A DNA stretch of 64,000 bases, taken from the NCBI GenBank assembly GCA_965263215.1, contig OZ253663.1:2108001-2172000 (forward strand). Direction: 5' to 3'. Numbering within the stretch: the first letter of the stretch is position 1; each line of letters opens with the position of its first letter. The translations under genes and the position numbers were made by a program. Shown here in pieces: positions 17,035-25,039 of the stretch. Source of the DNA: UBA1672 sp965263215. Its GTDB lineage: Bacteria > Pseudomonadota > Alphaproteobacteria > Micavibrionales > Micavibrionaceae. The notes under the pieces were generated by a model. It saw only the letters and a list, made by a program, of their open reading frames with translations, was not told the origin of the DNA and made no database searches.

Positions 17035-17141
17035 GTGGTACACAATGGTGTTACACAAACCTGCGTCAGCATGGAGAAGTGTTTATATATTACAATGACT
17101 TAATCTAAGCCGTGAGCAGCCCAGTACCGCCCACCACTTTC
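17035..17141. repeat. Right-end repeat of cassette 2 (arm block plus att core copy 3)
   Basis: The second copy of the ~105-bp block described at 13925-14031. Its core (17120-17141) matches the tRNA flank over 22 bases, two more than copy 2, continuing through CTTTC. This is expected if copy 3 marks the original chromosomal sequence downstream of the tRNA before any insertion. Confidence 0.8.
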
Positions 17142-17220
17142 TTTAATTTAGCTGTAAGCAAAACAAAAATATGGTATGAAACCATAATCAATATGAAATT
17201 TTTGTTTTGGAAGAACTCTT

Positions 17221-17715
17221 ATGGATCAATCCCAAGAAGATATACTGGAAAGCCGAAAGCGCTTCCTCAAGGAATATGAGAAAGAGTTTTTCCTGTTTCA
17301 CCGAGGCCGTATGAAAAGGCTTGATTTTCTTATGCTTATGATGGGCGCAAGTGCCATTGACAGACTGGGAGAATACATAGAAACGTCTGTTGATATTCCG
17401 TATTTAGCATGGGTATTCTATATCTTCGCGCTGTACTTAAGGATCTGCATTCTTCCAAAAAGATTAAGAGATATAGGCTTTAGCGGTCTATTCGCAATAC
17501 CGATCATGCTCTTGAACGCCCTTGTTGTTGGTTTTATGTTTATGGGTTTTGAAGACCCTTCTACGTTTACCGGTGATGATCAGTATTTATTTGCATCTCT
17601 AATGGCTTTAGCGGTTTTAAACCTGCCCCTATTCTTTTGGCCAAGCCAAAAAAGAGATAATAAATTCGGTGTTTATCATCCATGGAGTCTAATGGGCGGA
17701 TATAAGGCCAAATAA
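17221..17715 (+). CDS. DUF805-like small membrane protein
   Basis: 164 residues. The HRGRMKRLDFLMLMM opening and the KRLRDIGFSGLFAIPIMLL block match the pattern of DUF805 inner-membrane proteins (R-G-R-xx-R-x-x-F, then R-x-x-D-I-G-x-S-G). About four hydrophobic segments are visible (near 35-50, 60-80, 90-110 and 120-140), fewer and less regular than in the textbook family, with a long charged N-terminal extension. The biochemical role of the family is not established. It starts 80 bases after the last att repeat, behind GGAAGA, so it may be the original neighbour of the tRNA or the cargo of an older insertion. Confidence 0.6.
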   Translation: MDQSQEDILESRKRFLKEYEKEFFLFHRGRMKRLDFLMLMMGASAIDRLGEYIETSVDIPYLAWVFYIFALYLRICILPKRLRDIGFSGLFAIPIMLLNALVVGFMFMGFEDPSTFTGDDQYLFASLMALAVLNLPLFFWPSQKRDNKFGVYHPWSLMGGYKAK

Positions 17716-17848
17716 CAACATCAACACGCTTACGCATCTTTTCGCCATTGCCATGGCGGTATGGGGTTTTCTGTTTGCCACAGCCCGATCTTTTTTGATT
17801 TTGCCACCCTTCCAAAACGTCAATATTGGGCGTTTTCCCCAGCAACCA

Positions 17849-18787
17849 TCAATGATGGACGCCCTGCACCTTATGCCTTGGGTCGTAAATATCCCCTTTC
17901 GGGTCTTTATGAATAATGATATCGGCATTGGGGAATATTGAGAGCAAGGCAAGATCAATATCCCGCGTAATGGCGTGGGCATCTTCCAATGACAAGGACG
18001 GCTCCAGCTCTATATCGAAACTGATGAAAATATCCATGCCGGAACGCCTTGTGCGCAAATCGTGCATGCCAAAAACATCTTTATGCCCTTCTACGACATC
18101 AATGATTTTCTGCCTTTCATCGGGTGCAATTTCACGATCCATCAGCATGTCCGTCGCCTTTTGCGCAACATCAACACCTGTTTTACACATGAACAGCGCA
18201 ATACCAAGACCAACGATTAAATCCAGATATAAAAACCCGCCGATCATGTCTGTCAACAACGCCAGAATAACCGCAAGGTTCAAAAGCAAATCACTTTTGT
18301 AATGCCCTTGATCAGCCTCCACCGCCAATGAGGGCGCGCCTTTCAGGGCAAGCCCCTGCACGAACACAAGGATGGATGTCAACACAATGGCCACAATCGA
18401 AACACTGATAGCCAGAACGTGATGCTCGATCTGCCCCGGATTAATGAAACCGCGCAGGCTTTCAAATACCAGAAACACCGATGCCCCCACCAAAAAAGCC
18501 CCCTGAAACATGGCGGAAAACCCTTCTGCCTTTCCATGGCCAAAGCGGTGCTCGTGATCTGCGGGCTTTAAAGAAATTTTGATGCTCAGGAAACTCATAA
18601 ATGAGATCGCAGCATCCCCCATTGTATCAACCAATGAGGCCAAAAGAGCGGTTGAGCCACTCATCGCGTAAGCGTAAATTTTAATGATAATCAAAACGCC
18701 AACAGTGCCCATGGCAAAATAAGACGCCCATAAGGCGTGGGTTGGGTTATGGGATTCGGTTATTTTATCGTACTGGTGCCGCATCAT
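17849..18787 (-). CDS. fieF: Cation diffusion facilitator, FieF-like Zn/Fe/Cd exporter
   Basis: A 312-residue CDF transporter that exchanges cytoplasmic divalent cations for protons at the inner membrane. About six membrane helices are followed by a cytoplasmic domain. The metal-site residues D54 and D58 (SLVDTMGDA) and the H/D pair in GHYKSD are present, as is DHEHRFGHGKAEG in the first cytoplasmic loop; this pattern fits FieF rather than ZitB. The second of two adjacent ATGs (18784) is equally possible as start. It diverges from the Zur-type operator and zinc operon, so export and import genes are arranged back to back. Confidence 0.85.
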   Translation of the reverse strand: MMRHQYDKITESHNPTHALWASYFAMGTVGVLIIIKIYAYAMSGSTALLASLVDTMGDAAISFMSFLSIKISLKPADHEHRFGHGKAEGFSAMFQGAFLVGASVFLVFESLRGFINPGQIEHHVLAISVSIVAIVLTSILVFVQGLALKGAPSLAVEADQGHYKSDLLLNLAVILALLTDMIGGFLYLDLIVGLGIALFMCKTGVDVAQKATDMLMDREIAPDERQKIIDVVEGHKDVFGMHDLRTRRSGMDIFISFDIELEPSLSLEDAHAITRDIDLALLSIFPNADIIIHKDPKGDIYDPRHKVQGVHH

Positions 18788-18887
18788 GCCTTCCCGAATA
18801 TATAAAACAATAACCGACCATACTCATGCGTAAATGAAACAACAACAGGCAATTACCCACCACGCAGAAATACATGGAATTTCTTTC

Positions 18888-18921
18888 TTGATTAATCACC
18901 AAGTGTTATAATATAACACTT
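18888..18921 (+). promoter_or_regulatory. Zur-type operator overlapping a promoter
   Basis: The half-site AAGTGTTATA (18901-18910), a central A and its exact complement form a perfect 21-bp palindrome (18901-18921). The core GTTATA-N-TATAAC is that of the Zur box of E. coli and related bacteria. A candidate -35 TTGATT (18888-18893) lies 18 bases before TATAAC (18912-18917), so bound Zur would cover the -10. It stands 29 bases before the ATG of the first gene of the operon. The promoter elements are weaker evidence than the palindrome. Confidence 0.75.
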
Positions 18922-18949
18922 AATGGATCATTCAAAGACAGGAAAAGTT

Positions 18950-19411
18950 ATGAAACATGCATCAATCCTCCCTACGGCTATCCTCGCGGCGGGACTTCAT
19001 CTGACGAGCGTTGATACCGCCGAAGCACAAGACGTACAGTCCTTCGATGTTACCACACCACAAGGGCAAACCATCACAGTGCCATGCGATCAACTGGGCA
19101 ATAATGGTGAGTTAACCGCGGAATTTCTGGGAACACTCGACACCTCCATCCACGGCCATAAGGGGCTCAATTTCTTTGAAATGTCAGAAGAAGACCGCGC
19201 GCCCTATCTGGATGAAATCGTAAAGAAAAACGGTGGTTTCAACCCGGGTTATTTAAAGCGTATATTCGAAGTGCCATACCAACAATATGCAAGATTAGAC
19301 AGCGAAGCAGAAAAAATCGACTATCTGCAAAAAAAATTAGATTCACATGGCATGGGACGTGAAAAAGTGATGCAATTGGTTGATGTCTGTAACAGCTTAA
19401 ACAACGATTAA
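18950..19411 (+). CDS. Small exported protein, first gene of the Zur-type operon
   Basis: 153 residues with an N-terminal signal peptide (MKHASILPTAILAAGLHLTSVDTAEA, seen as hydrophobic residues 5-20 with cleavage near AEA). The mature protein is acidic and contains two cysteines (VPCDQL and VDVCNSL) near its ends that may pair. No family recognised. The ATG at 18950 follows AGGAAAAG; an earlier in-frame ATG at 18923 would place nine polar residues before the signal sequence. It lies directly behind the Zur-type palindrome and ten bases before the ABC ATPase gene, so a periplasmic part of a zinc-related transporter is a reasonable guess. Confidence 0.65.
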   Translation: MKHASILPTAILAAGLHLTSVDTAEAQDVQSFDVTTPQGQTITVPCDQLGNNGELTAEFLGTLDTSIHGHKGLNFFEMSEEDRAPYLDEIVKKNGGFNPGYLKRIFEVPYQQYARLDSEAEKIDYLQKKLDSHGMGREKVMQLVDVCNSLNND

Positions 19412-19421
19412 AAGGCAAGCC

Positions 19422-20045
19422 ATGTTATTCACGCTTAATAATATAAAATACAGCACATCGGAGCGCACAATACTCTCCGTCGACAGCTTGAATATTGAGG
19501 CCGGCAAGCATCTTTTATTGCTTGGCCAATCAGGGTGCGGAAAAACCACATTGATGAATATCATGGCGGGGTTGTTGCGCACAACAAGCGGTGATGTGAT
19601 TTTCAATGGGCATAAATACACCAGTTTATCTGATAATAAATTGGACAAAACACGGTCAGAAAACTTTGGTTTTATATTTCAAAAGATACACTTAATTGGC
19701 CATTTAAGCATAGAGCAGAACATCGCCCTCGCCCAACCCACAAAAGATCAGGCGCGCATTCATACGTTGATAGAAGAGCTTGCCCTAACCGCTCAGAAAC
19801 AGCAAAAGGCATGTGATTTAAGTGTCGGCGAAGCCCAGCGCGTTGCCATTGCCCGCGCCGCTGCCAATAATCCATCTGTGATTTTCGCGGACGAGCCGAC
19901 CTCTGCCCTTGATGATGCTAACACCGAAAAGGTGATGGATTTATTGTTTGAACAAGCCGAAAAGACGAACGCAACATTAATCGTCGCAACACATGATGCA
20001 CGCATCAAAGGACGGTTTACTGACATATTGGAGATGACATCATGA
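19422..20045 (+). CDS. ABC transporter ATPase, LolD/MacB-type (ZrgB-like)
   Basis: A 207-residue ATP-binding subunit: Walker A GQSGCGKTT (about residues 34-42), signature LSVGEAQRVAIARA, Walker B VIFADEPTSALD and a switch histidine in THDAR. It belongs to the MacB/LolD class that pairs with FtsX-like permeases rather than to the ZnuC class. The signature has V in place of the second residue of LSGGE. It overlaps the permease gene by four bases, so the two subunits are coupled. The Zur-type operator upstream and the histidine-rich permease suggest a Zrg-like zinc-responsive system known from Vibrio; this link is inference. Confidence 0.85.
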   Translation: MLFTLNNIKYSTSERTILSVDSLNIEAGKHLLLLGQSGCGKTTLMNIMAGLLRTTSGDVIFNGHKYTSLSDNKLDKTRSENFGFIFQKIHLIGHLSIEQNIALAQPTKDQARIHTLIEELALTAQKQQKACDLSVGEAQRVAIARAAANNPSVIFADEPTSALDDANTEKVMDLLFEQAEKTNATLIVATHDARIKGRFTDILEMTS

Positions 20046-21403
20046 AAGACTTCGCATTGATTATGGCATCCCTGAAATCCCGATGGCTCAGCAGCTTACT
20101 TTCGGTTTTTCTAACGGCCTTTGGGGTAATGCTGGCGATCCTGATTGTGCAATTCGGCCAACACGTACAGAGCCGCCTGAGCACGGATGGACAAGGTATA
20201 GACATTGTTGTCGGCGCAAAAGGCAGCCCCCTGCAATTAATCCTGTCTTCCGTCTATCATATTGATATCCCCACAGGCAACATCCCCTATGAGACCGCAG
20301 AAAAATGGATGAACCACAGACAGGTTAAAACGGCTATTCCCCTCGCCCTTGGTGATAATTGGCGCGGCAACCGCATTGTCGGCACTACCGCCGCCTATCT
20401 GACACATTACGACGCATCACTGGCCGATGGTCGCCTATGGAACAAACCATTCGAAGCCATCAGCGGCGCATCCGTTAATGCCCCCGTCGGATTAGAGTTT
20501 GCAGGTGCGCACGGCCTGATTGATGGCGGTCATATTCATGAAGACGAAAAATACAAAATCGTCGGCACATTAAAACCAACAGGCACGGTGTTAGACAGAC
20601 TCATTCTGACTTCGCTTGATTCCGTTCTGCACCTGCATGGGCATAAAGGTGTGGAAGATGAAAAAGAACACACAGAGCACGAACATCATGAGCATGAGCA
20701 CCACGATGAAGAGCATGCTGAACACGATGATCATGCGCACCACGATGAACACAGTGATCATGAGGGGCACGAACACCACGACGATCATGACGATCACGCA
20801 CATCACGACGAACATAAAAACCATGATGACCACAGTGACCATGAAAAACATGCACAGGATGCGGAAATCACCGCATTACTGCTCACCACAAAATCCCCCA
20901 TGGCGAACATGAACCTCCCGCGTATGATCAACCGTGAAAGCGCGCTTCAGGCCGCCAATCCCGCGCTTGAGATGGTGCGCCTAACCTCTATGCTTGGCCT
21001 TGGCTCTAAAACATTTGGTGCCTTGTCTGCCCTGTTGATTATCATTGCCGCCTTAAGCATTTTCACAGGCCTTGCGGGAAGCCTTGAGAACCGTATGGGT
21101 GATCTGGCCGTTCTGCGCGCCATTGGCTATTCGAAAGCCCGCTTACGCAAAATCATCCTGACCGAAGGCATGCTGATTGTCACCGCAGGTTTATTGCTTG
21201 GCCTTGTCTTTGGCCTGTACGGATTTACGGTGATGGCACACTCCATCGCCCCACTCTCCGCCAGCGGTGCACAGGCTCATATAACGACTGAGATCTGTTG
21301 GATTATTGTGGCTGTTCTTTTTGCCGGTATTCTGGCATCTTTAATGCCTGCAATACGCGCATCGCGTGTTGACGTTGCAAAGCAACTGACAAAGGGGAAT
21401 TAA
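20042..21403 (+). CDS. FtsX-family ABC permease with histidine-rich loop (ZrgC-like)
   Basis: 453 residues: one N-terminal membrane helix (about 15-37), a large extracytoplasmic domain (MacB-like), then three C-terminal helices (about 320-342, 375-400, 418-440) as in FtsX/LolC proteins. Between residues 203 and 273 lies an insert of His, Asp and Glu with 29 histidines, mostly in HH(D/E) and D-H repeats. The insert sits in the periplasmic part and is well suited to capture zinc. The GDLAVLRAIGYSKARLRKIILTEG block is the usual coupling segment. It forms a transporter with the ATPase just upstream; direction of transport is not determined. Confidence 0.82.
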   Translation: MKDFALIMASLKSRWLSSLLSVFLTAFGVMLAILIVQFGQHVQSRLSTDGQGIDIVVGAKGSPLQLILSSVYHIDIPTGNIPYETAEKWMNHRQVKTAIPLALGDNWRGNRIVGTTAAYLTHYDASLADGRLWNKPFEAISGASVNAPVGLEFAGAHGLIDGGHIHEDEKYKIVGTLKPTGTVLDRLILTSLDSVLHLHGHKGVEDEKEHTEHEHHEHEHHDEEHAEHDDHAHHDEHSDHEGHEHHDDHDDHAHHDEHKNHDDHSDHEKHAQDAEITALLLTTKSPMANMNLPRMINRESALQAANPALEMVRLTSMLGLGSKTFGALSALLIIIAALSIFTGLAGSLENRMGDLAVLRAIGYSKARLRKIILTEGMLIVTAGLLLGLVFGLYGFTVMAHSIAPLSASGAQAHITTEICWIIVAVLFAGILASLMPAIRASRVDVAKQLTKGN

Positions 21404-21407
21404 AGGC

Positions 21408-22043
21408 ATGAGCTACAAGCTCTTTAAAATTTGTGTCAAAGTCGGATTTACATTTTGCCTCATCGCGTTTATTGGCTACCCCGCAGTTAAGGAACTGCAA
21501 GCCACCCCATCACATCCACTTAAAATTCAACCGCCTTCCAATAACTTACTAACGAAGGTTTTCGACATATCAGAAATCGACGTCGAAGAAGGCGATGACG
21601 CGACGTTTTCGGAAGAGGATTTATTCGCCGCAATACCCGATTTTGTGAACACACCGGAAGGCGGTACACCTTGGGAAGTCTTGGGAAAAATCGGCATGAA
21701 CAGTTATAGCTTTATCGGAGAGGATGGCGATGAATGGACAGGCGTACGCCCCGGTTTCAATGATGAGGTTAAAAAACTTGATGGCACTGAAATCCTGCTA
21801 CAGGGATATATGTTCCCCCTTGATCAGAATGAAAAACAATCAATGTTTTTATTAGGGCCGTTTCCCGTCAGTTGCCCCTATCACTATCACGTCACGCCAA
21901 GCATGGTAATTGAGGTACATGCAAAAACACCACTAGCCTTTAGTTATGATCCCGTGAATATTAAAGGCACCTTGGAACTTGTCCCGCAAGATGATGAATA
22001 TAACGTATTCTACCGCCTGAAAGAGGCGCGGATCGCGAAATAA
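21408..22043 (+). CDS. DUF3299-like membrane-anchored protein
   Basis: 211 residues with one N-terminal membrane segment or signal anchor (about 8-24), no lipobox. The C-terminal part (LLQGYMFPLDQNEKQSMFLL, then GPFPVSCPYHYHVTPSMVIEV) has the OB-like strand order of DUF3299 proteins, in which a Cys-x-His cluster is conserved; here it reads CPYHYH, a plausible metal site. DUF3299 proteins often accompany Lol-like ABC transporters. It follows the permease gene by four bases and ends the Zur-type operon, so a periplasmic zinc-related role is inferred. Confidence 0.7.
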   Translation: MSYKLFKICVKVGFTFCLIAFIGYPAVKELQATPSHPLKIQPPSNNLLTKVFDISEIDVEEGDDATFSEEDLFAAIPDFVNTPEGGTPWEVLGKIGMNSYSFIGEDGDEWTGVRPGFNDEVKKLDGTEILLQGYMFPLDQNEKQSMFLLGPFPVSCPYHYHVTPSMVIEVHAKTPLAFSYDPVNIKGTLELVPQDDEYNVFYRLKEARIAK

Positions 22044-22058
22044 CAACGGTGTAGTTTT

Positions 22059-24074
22059 CTAAACAACACCGGGAACGTCATGAGTATCTTCATCTAAATC
22101 ATCAGCCTGATGATGATATTCCCCATCCGCGTGCAAGTCGTCTTCGTCTAATTCTGTCTCTTCCACGTCGTGACCATTTGCCGTGGCCTCTTTTTTGAGG
22201 AGGGCATCATGCGCATCTTCATCATGCCCATTTTCTTGCCCTGCATCTACCGTGAGCTTCGCCTCCATTATGGTGACATTCTTATTTTGAAGCAAGAATT
22301 GTTCTCTCATAATCTCTCGTGGAATAAAGGCTGCTGTAGCTGTAAGATATCCATACATATCTCCACAATCATAGAATGTAGCCCCGCTAAGTTCAACAAC
22401 CCCAACACCTTCGTAATTCATGCTTCCTTGAAATTCTGCCTTATTATCAAACACTACTTGCCGCTCGTCGCCTCTTTTCGAAGCCTCTACTTCCGAAATC
22501 ATCGACACATCATTCCCCATTTGCGCCAACGTCCTGTGGGTTGCGTAGTGCCTTACAACCGCACTCATCGATACTTCCTTAAGACCTTCCTTATCTATAG
22601 CGTCAACGACATCGACATAATCTGCGGTAAAAATGTAACGGCCCGCCGTGGCACTTTTAGAGACGGGATCGTCTTTTTTAGGCTTGATTTGGACAGTCGT
22701 CGTGATAGATACGCCATCATCACGCTTTTCCATTTTAACAAAGGTAACGTTACTACTCTCCTCTCTCTCTTCAACTTGTCTGGCACCGATTGTAGTAACA
22801 CCCGTCTTACGAAAACTCTTAAGCATTTGCGCCAATGCTCCCGTTTCACCAACAATTAAATCATCGGGCAAGATCACGCCAAAGTTTTTAATACCACGCT
22901 CTTCCACAAGTTGTGCAATCGTTGATGCAGGGCCTTCTTTCGCATAAATTGGCACAACCTCAACCACATCCTTGAACGCATTACCGCCATCAAGTAATTC
23001 ATCGCGCTTATTTTGCTGAATAATTGCTCGACGACCCTCACTACCGAAGAACTGTTTTTCAAACAATTCTTTATCTTCGGGACGACACGGAATGATGATA
23101 CGGCTTACACCGGCTTCCAACGCTTCATCAACGGCATGCATAATAAGCGGCTTGCCGCCTATGGGTAACATCGCCTTCGGGATCGCCTTCGTGATCTCCC
23201 CCATACGCGTACCATATCCGCCAACCGGAATAACAACAGTATCAAGCGTCGTGTCACGATAATTTCTCTGTGCCAATGTCGGCGTAATACCAAGGAGCTT
23301 TTCCGGCTCATCCGATGTGAAACGCTCTGCCCCTGCCTCGACTGCGGCCTTGGCATCTTCGGGTGTGTTGACCTTAAACGCATTCAACTTGTATCCGGCC
23401 GCCCTAACGTCATCGCCGAACTTCTTAGGCAACCGAATGCCTTCTTCAAATGCACCGCCATAGAAATGTACAAATGTCGGCTGTACGTCGTCAGCCAGCT
23501 CTTTCCATTGGCCATTTTCATGCGTGTGAATAAGAAGACCCGTTTCAAGCGTGCCATTAGACGCCTCATTGACGGCTTTCAGTGCATCAGGCTGGAAACT
23601 ACTGATCAAAGGCTGCTTACCTGGAGCAAAGGCATATTCATCCTGCCCAAGAACCTCAACAACGGCCTCGGCCAATTCTGTGGCTTGATCCCCTGTTGCC
23701 TTCAATTCAATTTGTGTTCTGAGGTTATTTTCAATACAAAATTCCAACACTTCTTCAAAACGAGGCATATGCTGTTCACCGCGTGCACCTTTAAAGGATC
23801 TCGCCAGATCTATTTCGTGCAAAGTTTCATATGTATTCTCGCCAACCTTAACGTCTGACCCCATAAGTTTGGAGAGGTCCCCCTCATGTGCAACAACCAG
23901 TTGTTTATCTTCGGTGAGGTGGACATCAAATTCGACCCACTCCAACCCTAACTCCACGGCCTTTTCCAAGGCGGCCATTGTGTTTGGCGGTGCGGCGTTA
24001 CCGGCGCCCCTGTGCCCTACAATATGTTGTGAATAATCTACTCCGTTATTGGTATCGTTCTCGTTACCCGACAT
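22059..24074 (-). CDS. Fusion of glycerophosphodiester phosphodiesterase and GalU-like nucleotidyltransferase
   Basis: 671 residues. The N-terminal domain (about 15-250) is a GDPD: HRGAG with H21 and R22, then E48 and D50 in VEFDVHLTEDK, and H63 in VVAHEGD give the usual metal and catalytic set. From about residue 278 a nucleotidyltransferase domain follows, with GGYGTRMGEITKAIPKAMLPIGGKPL close to the GalU (UTP-glucose-1-phosphate uridylyltransferase) signature, then ILPDDLIVG. The last 70 residues are an acidic His-containing tail. No signal peptide, so it is cytoplasmic. The combination could link glycerophosphodiester breakdown to formation of a nucleotide-activated product; the reaction is unknown. 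A stand-alone GDPD paralogue lies just upstream. Confidence 0.8.
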   Translation of the reverse strand: MSGNENDTNNGVDYSQHIVGHRGAGNAAPPNTMAALEKAVELGLEWVEFDVHLTEDKQLVVAHEGDLSKLMGSDVKVGENTYETLHEIDLARSFKGARGEQHMPRFEEVLEFCIENNLRTQIELKATGDQATELAEAVVEVLGQDEYAFAPGKQPLISSFQPDALKAVNEASNGTLETGLLIHTHENGQWKELADDVQPTFVHFYGGAFEEGIRLPKKFGDDVRAAGYKLNAFKVNTPEDAKAAVEAGAERFTSDEPEKLLGITPTLAQRNYRDTTLDTVVIPVGGYGTRMGEITKAIPKAMLPIGGKPLIMHAVDEALEAGVSRIIIPCRPEDKELFEKQFFGSEGRRAIIQQNKRDELLDGGNAFKDVVEVVPIYAKEGPASTIAQLVEERGIKNFGVILPDDLIVGETGALAQMLKSFRKTGVTTIGARQVEEREESSNVTFVKMEKRDDGVSITTTVQIKPKKDDPVSKSATAGRYIFTADYVDVVDAIDKEGLKEVSMSAVVRHYATHRTLAQMGNDVSMISEVEASKRGDERQVVFDNKAEFQGSMNYEGVGVVELSGATFYDCGDMYGYLTATAAFIPREIMREQFLLQNKNVTIMEAKLTVDAGQENGHDEDAHDALLKKEATANGHDVEETELDEDDLHADGEYHHQADDLDEDTHDVPGVV

Positions 24075-24126
24075 ACCCTATTTTTCCTTCTCCGTAAGCT
24101 ATAAAATAGTTTAATACATTTCCGTT

Positions 24127-24876
24127 CTATTGATCAAATTTCAGCCTCGCAAAAATATCAGGCACGTCGCATGTAAACCGTTCACAGCCACGCGCTATCG
24201 CTTGCTTAGCCAACTCCGGGTGATTGAGGTGGAAACCGTTAATCCGACACCCAAAACCCTTTACATCATCCGCAATCGCATCCGTGAGGTATAGCGCGTG
24301 CAAATGCATGTAATCACTGCCCGATATTTGGGCATAATTCTTCCATAATGATGTTTCTTCAACCTTCACCAACATCCCGGTGGTATAAGACAACTTTGAT
24401 TTTGCCTTAAGATCGGCCAAACATTCGGCCACAAAGCTTGTCACCAGCGGTCTTTCCGCCTCGGGCGCGTCTTTATAAAAATCGTCAATGATTTCGGTAA
24501 CGATTGAAACCAATTCTTCCTTATCATCCGCATTGGGCTTGAATTCCAATTGGCAATGCAGGCCAAGGGCTTTCGTCTCGGCAAGCCATTCATCCAATGT
24601 TGGGATGGTTTGATGTAAGTCATCAAGCGCGAAATGCGCGGCGACATTAACATCCTTAATATCCGCATAAAGCGAATCGGATATCAGCACATCTTTGTGT
24701 GCGCATCGTATTAAACTGTTGTCATGGGAAATAACGGGAACACGATCCTTGGTTAGGCGCACGTCAAATTCAACGTACCCTAACTCCAGATCGTGTGCGA
24801 CCTTCAGGGAATTTAATGTATTCTCAGGTGCAAGTACACCTGCACCCCTGTGACCGACTATGCGGTTAATCATCAT
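24127..24876 (-). CDS. Glycerophosphodiester phosphodiesterase
   Basis: A 249-residue cytoplasmic GDPD. It opens MMINRIVGHRGAGVLAPENT with the HR pair at 9-10, then VEFDVRLTKD and VISHDNS supply the acidic ligands and second histidine; IPTLDEWL and QLEFKPN are family motifs. Such enzymes hydrolyse glycerophosphodiesters to glycerol 3-phosphate and an alcohol, which could feed GlpD. I start at the ATG 24874-24876 because GGAG lies five bases upstream and the enzyme fold begins at once; the open frame continues 51 codons further with a hydrophobic stretch, which would give an unusual membrane-anchored form. It is a paralogue of the GDPD domain in the fusion protein downstream. Confidence 0.85.
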   Translation of the reverse strand: MMINRIVGHRGAGVLAPENTLNSLKVAHDLELGYVEFDVRLTKDRVPVISHDNSLIRCAHKDVLISDSLYADIKDVNVAAHFALDDLHQTIPTLDEWLAETKALGLHCQLEFKPNADDKEELVSIVTEIIDDFYKDAPEAERPLVTSFVAECLADLKAKSKLSYTTGMLVKVEETSLWKNYAQISGSDYMHLHALYLTDAIADDVKGFGCRINGFHLNHPELAKQAIARGCERFTCDVPDIFARLKFDQ

Positions 24877-24993
24877 CCGTTCTCCAATAGATGATATTTC
24901 CGTTACGTTTGAAGTAACGCACCGCAAAAAATAATACAAGAAAATTCTAATGATAGTTCGGAAAAACAGAGGTATCGCATTGATACAGAACAT

Positions 24994-25026
24994 AAAAATG
25001 ACGGGCAGCCAGACGCCGCCCGTCAT
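24994..25026 (-). terminator. Rho-independent terminator after the HbpS-like gene
   Basis: ATGACGGGC (24998-25006) pairs with GCCCGTCAT (25018-25026) around an 11-base loop. On the minus strand the stem is followed directly by TTTTATG. It lies 14 bases after the stop of the gene at 25040-25810. Confidence 0.75.
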
Positions 25027-25039
25027 CATAAATAAGGGG

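Larger units (their letters stand above)
14032..17139. mobile_element. Integrase-less tRNA-Val cassette 2 (about 3.11 kb)
   Basis: The segment between att core copy 2 and copy 3. It contains a single minus-strand gene, a secreted pentapeptide-repeat protein whose stop lies nine bases from the att core, plus its promoter and the right-end repeat. Like cassette 1 it encodes no recombinase, and its length differs from that of cassette 1 by only about 30 bases. Gene orientation is opposite to cassette 1. Because new insertions normally occur at the tRNA, cassette 2 is probably the older of the two; this is inference. Confidence 0.65.

Noticed and set aside
10952..17139. An integrase or transposase hidden in the cassettes
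   Set aside because: All long frames in this interval are accounted for by the DUF1611 protein, racemase, exported protein and pentapeptide protein; no frame shows the R-H-R-Y or DDE pattern.
17716..17848. A small gene between the DUF805-like gene and fieF
   Set aside because: The short frames on both strands overlap the neighbouring genes, lack ribosome binding sites and resemble no protein.
20591..20855. Antisense reading frames across the histidine-rich part of the permease gene
   Set aside because: They arise from the repetitive CAT/CAC codons; one gives a Val/Met-rich and another a His/Arg-rich low-complexity sequence without any start signal.
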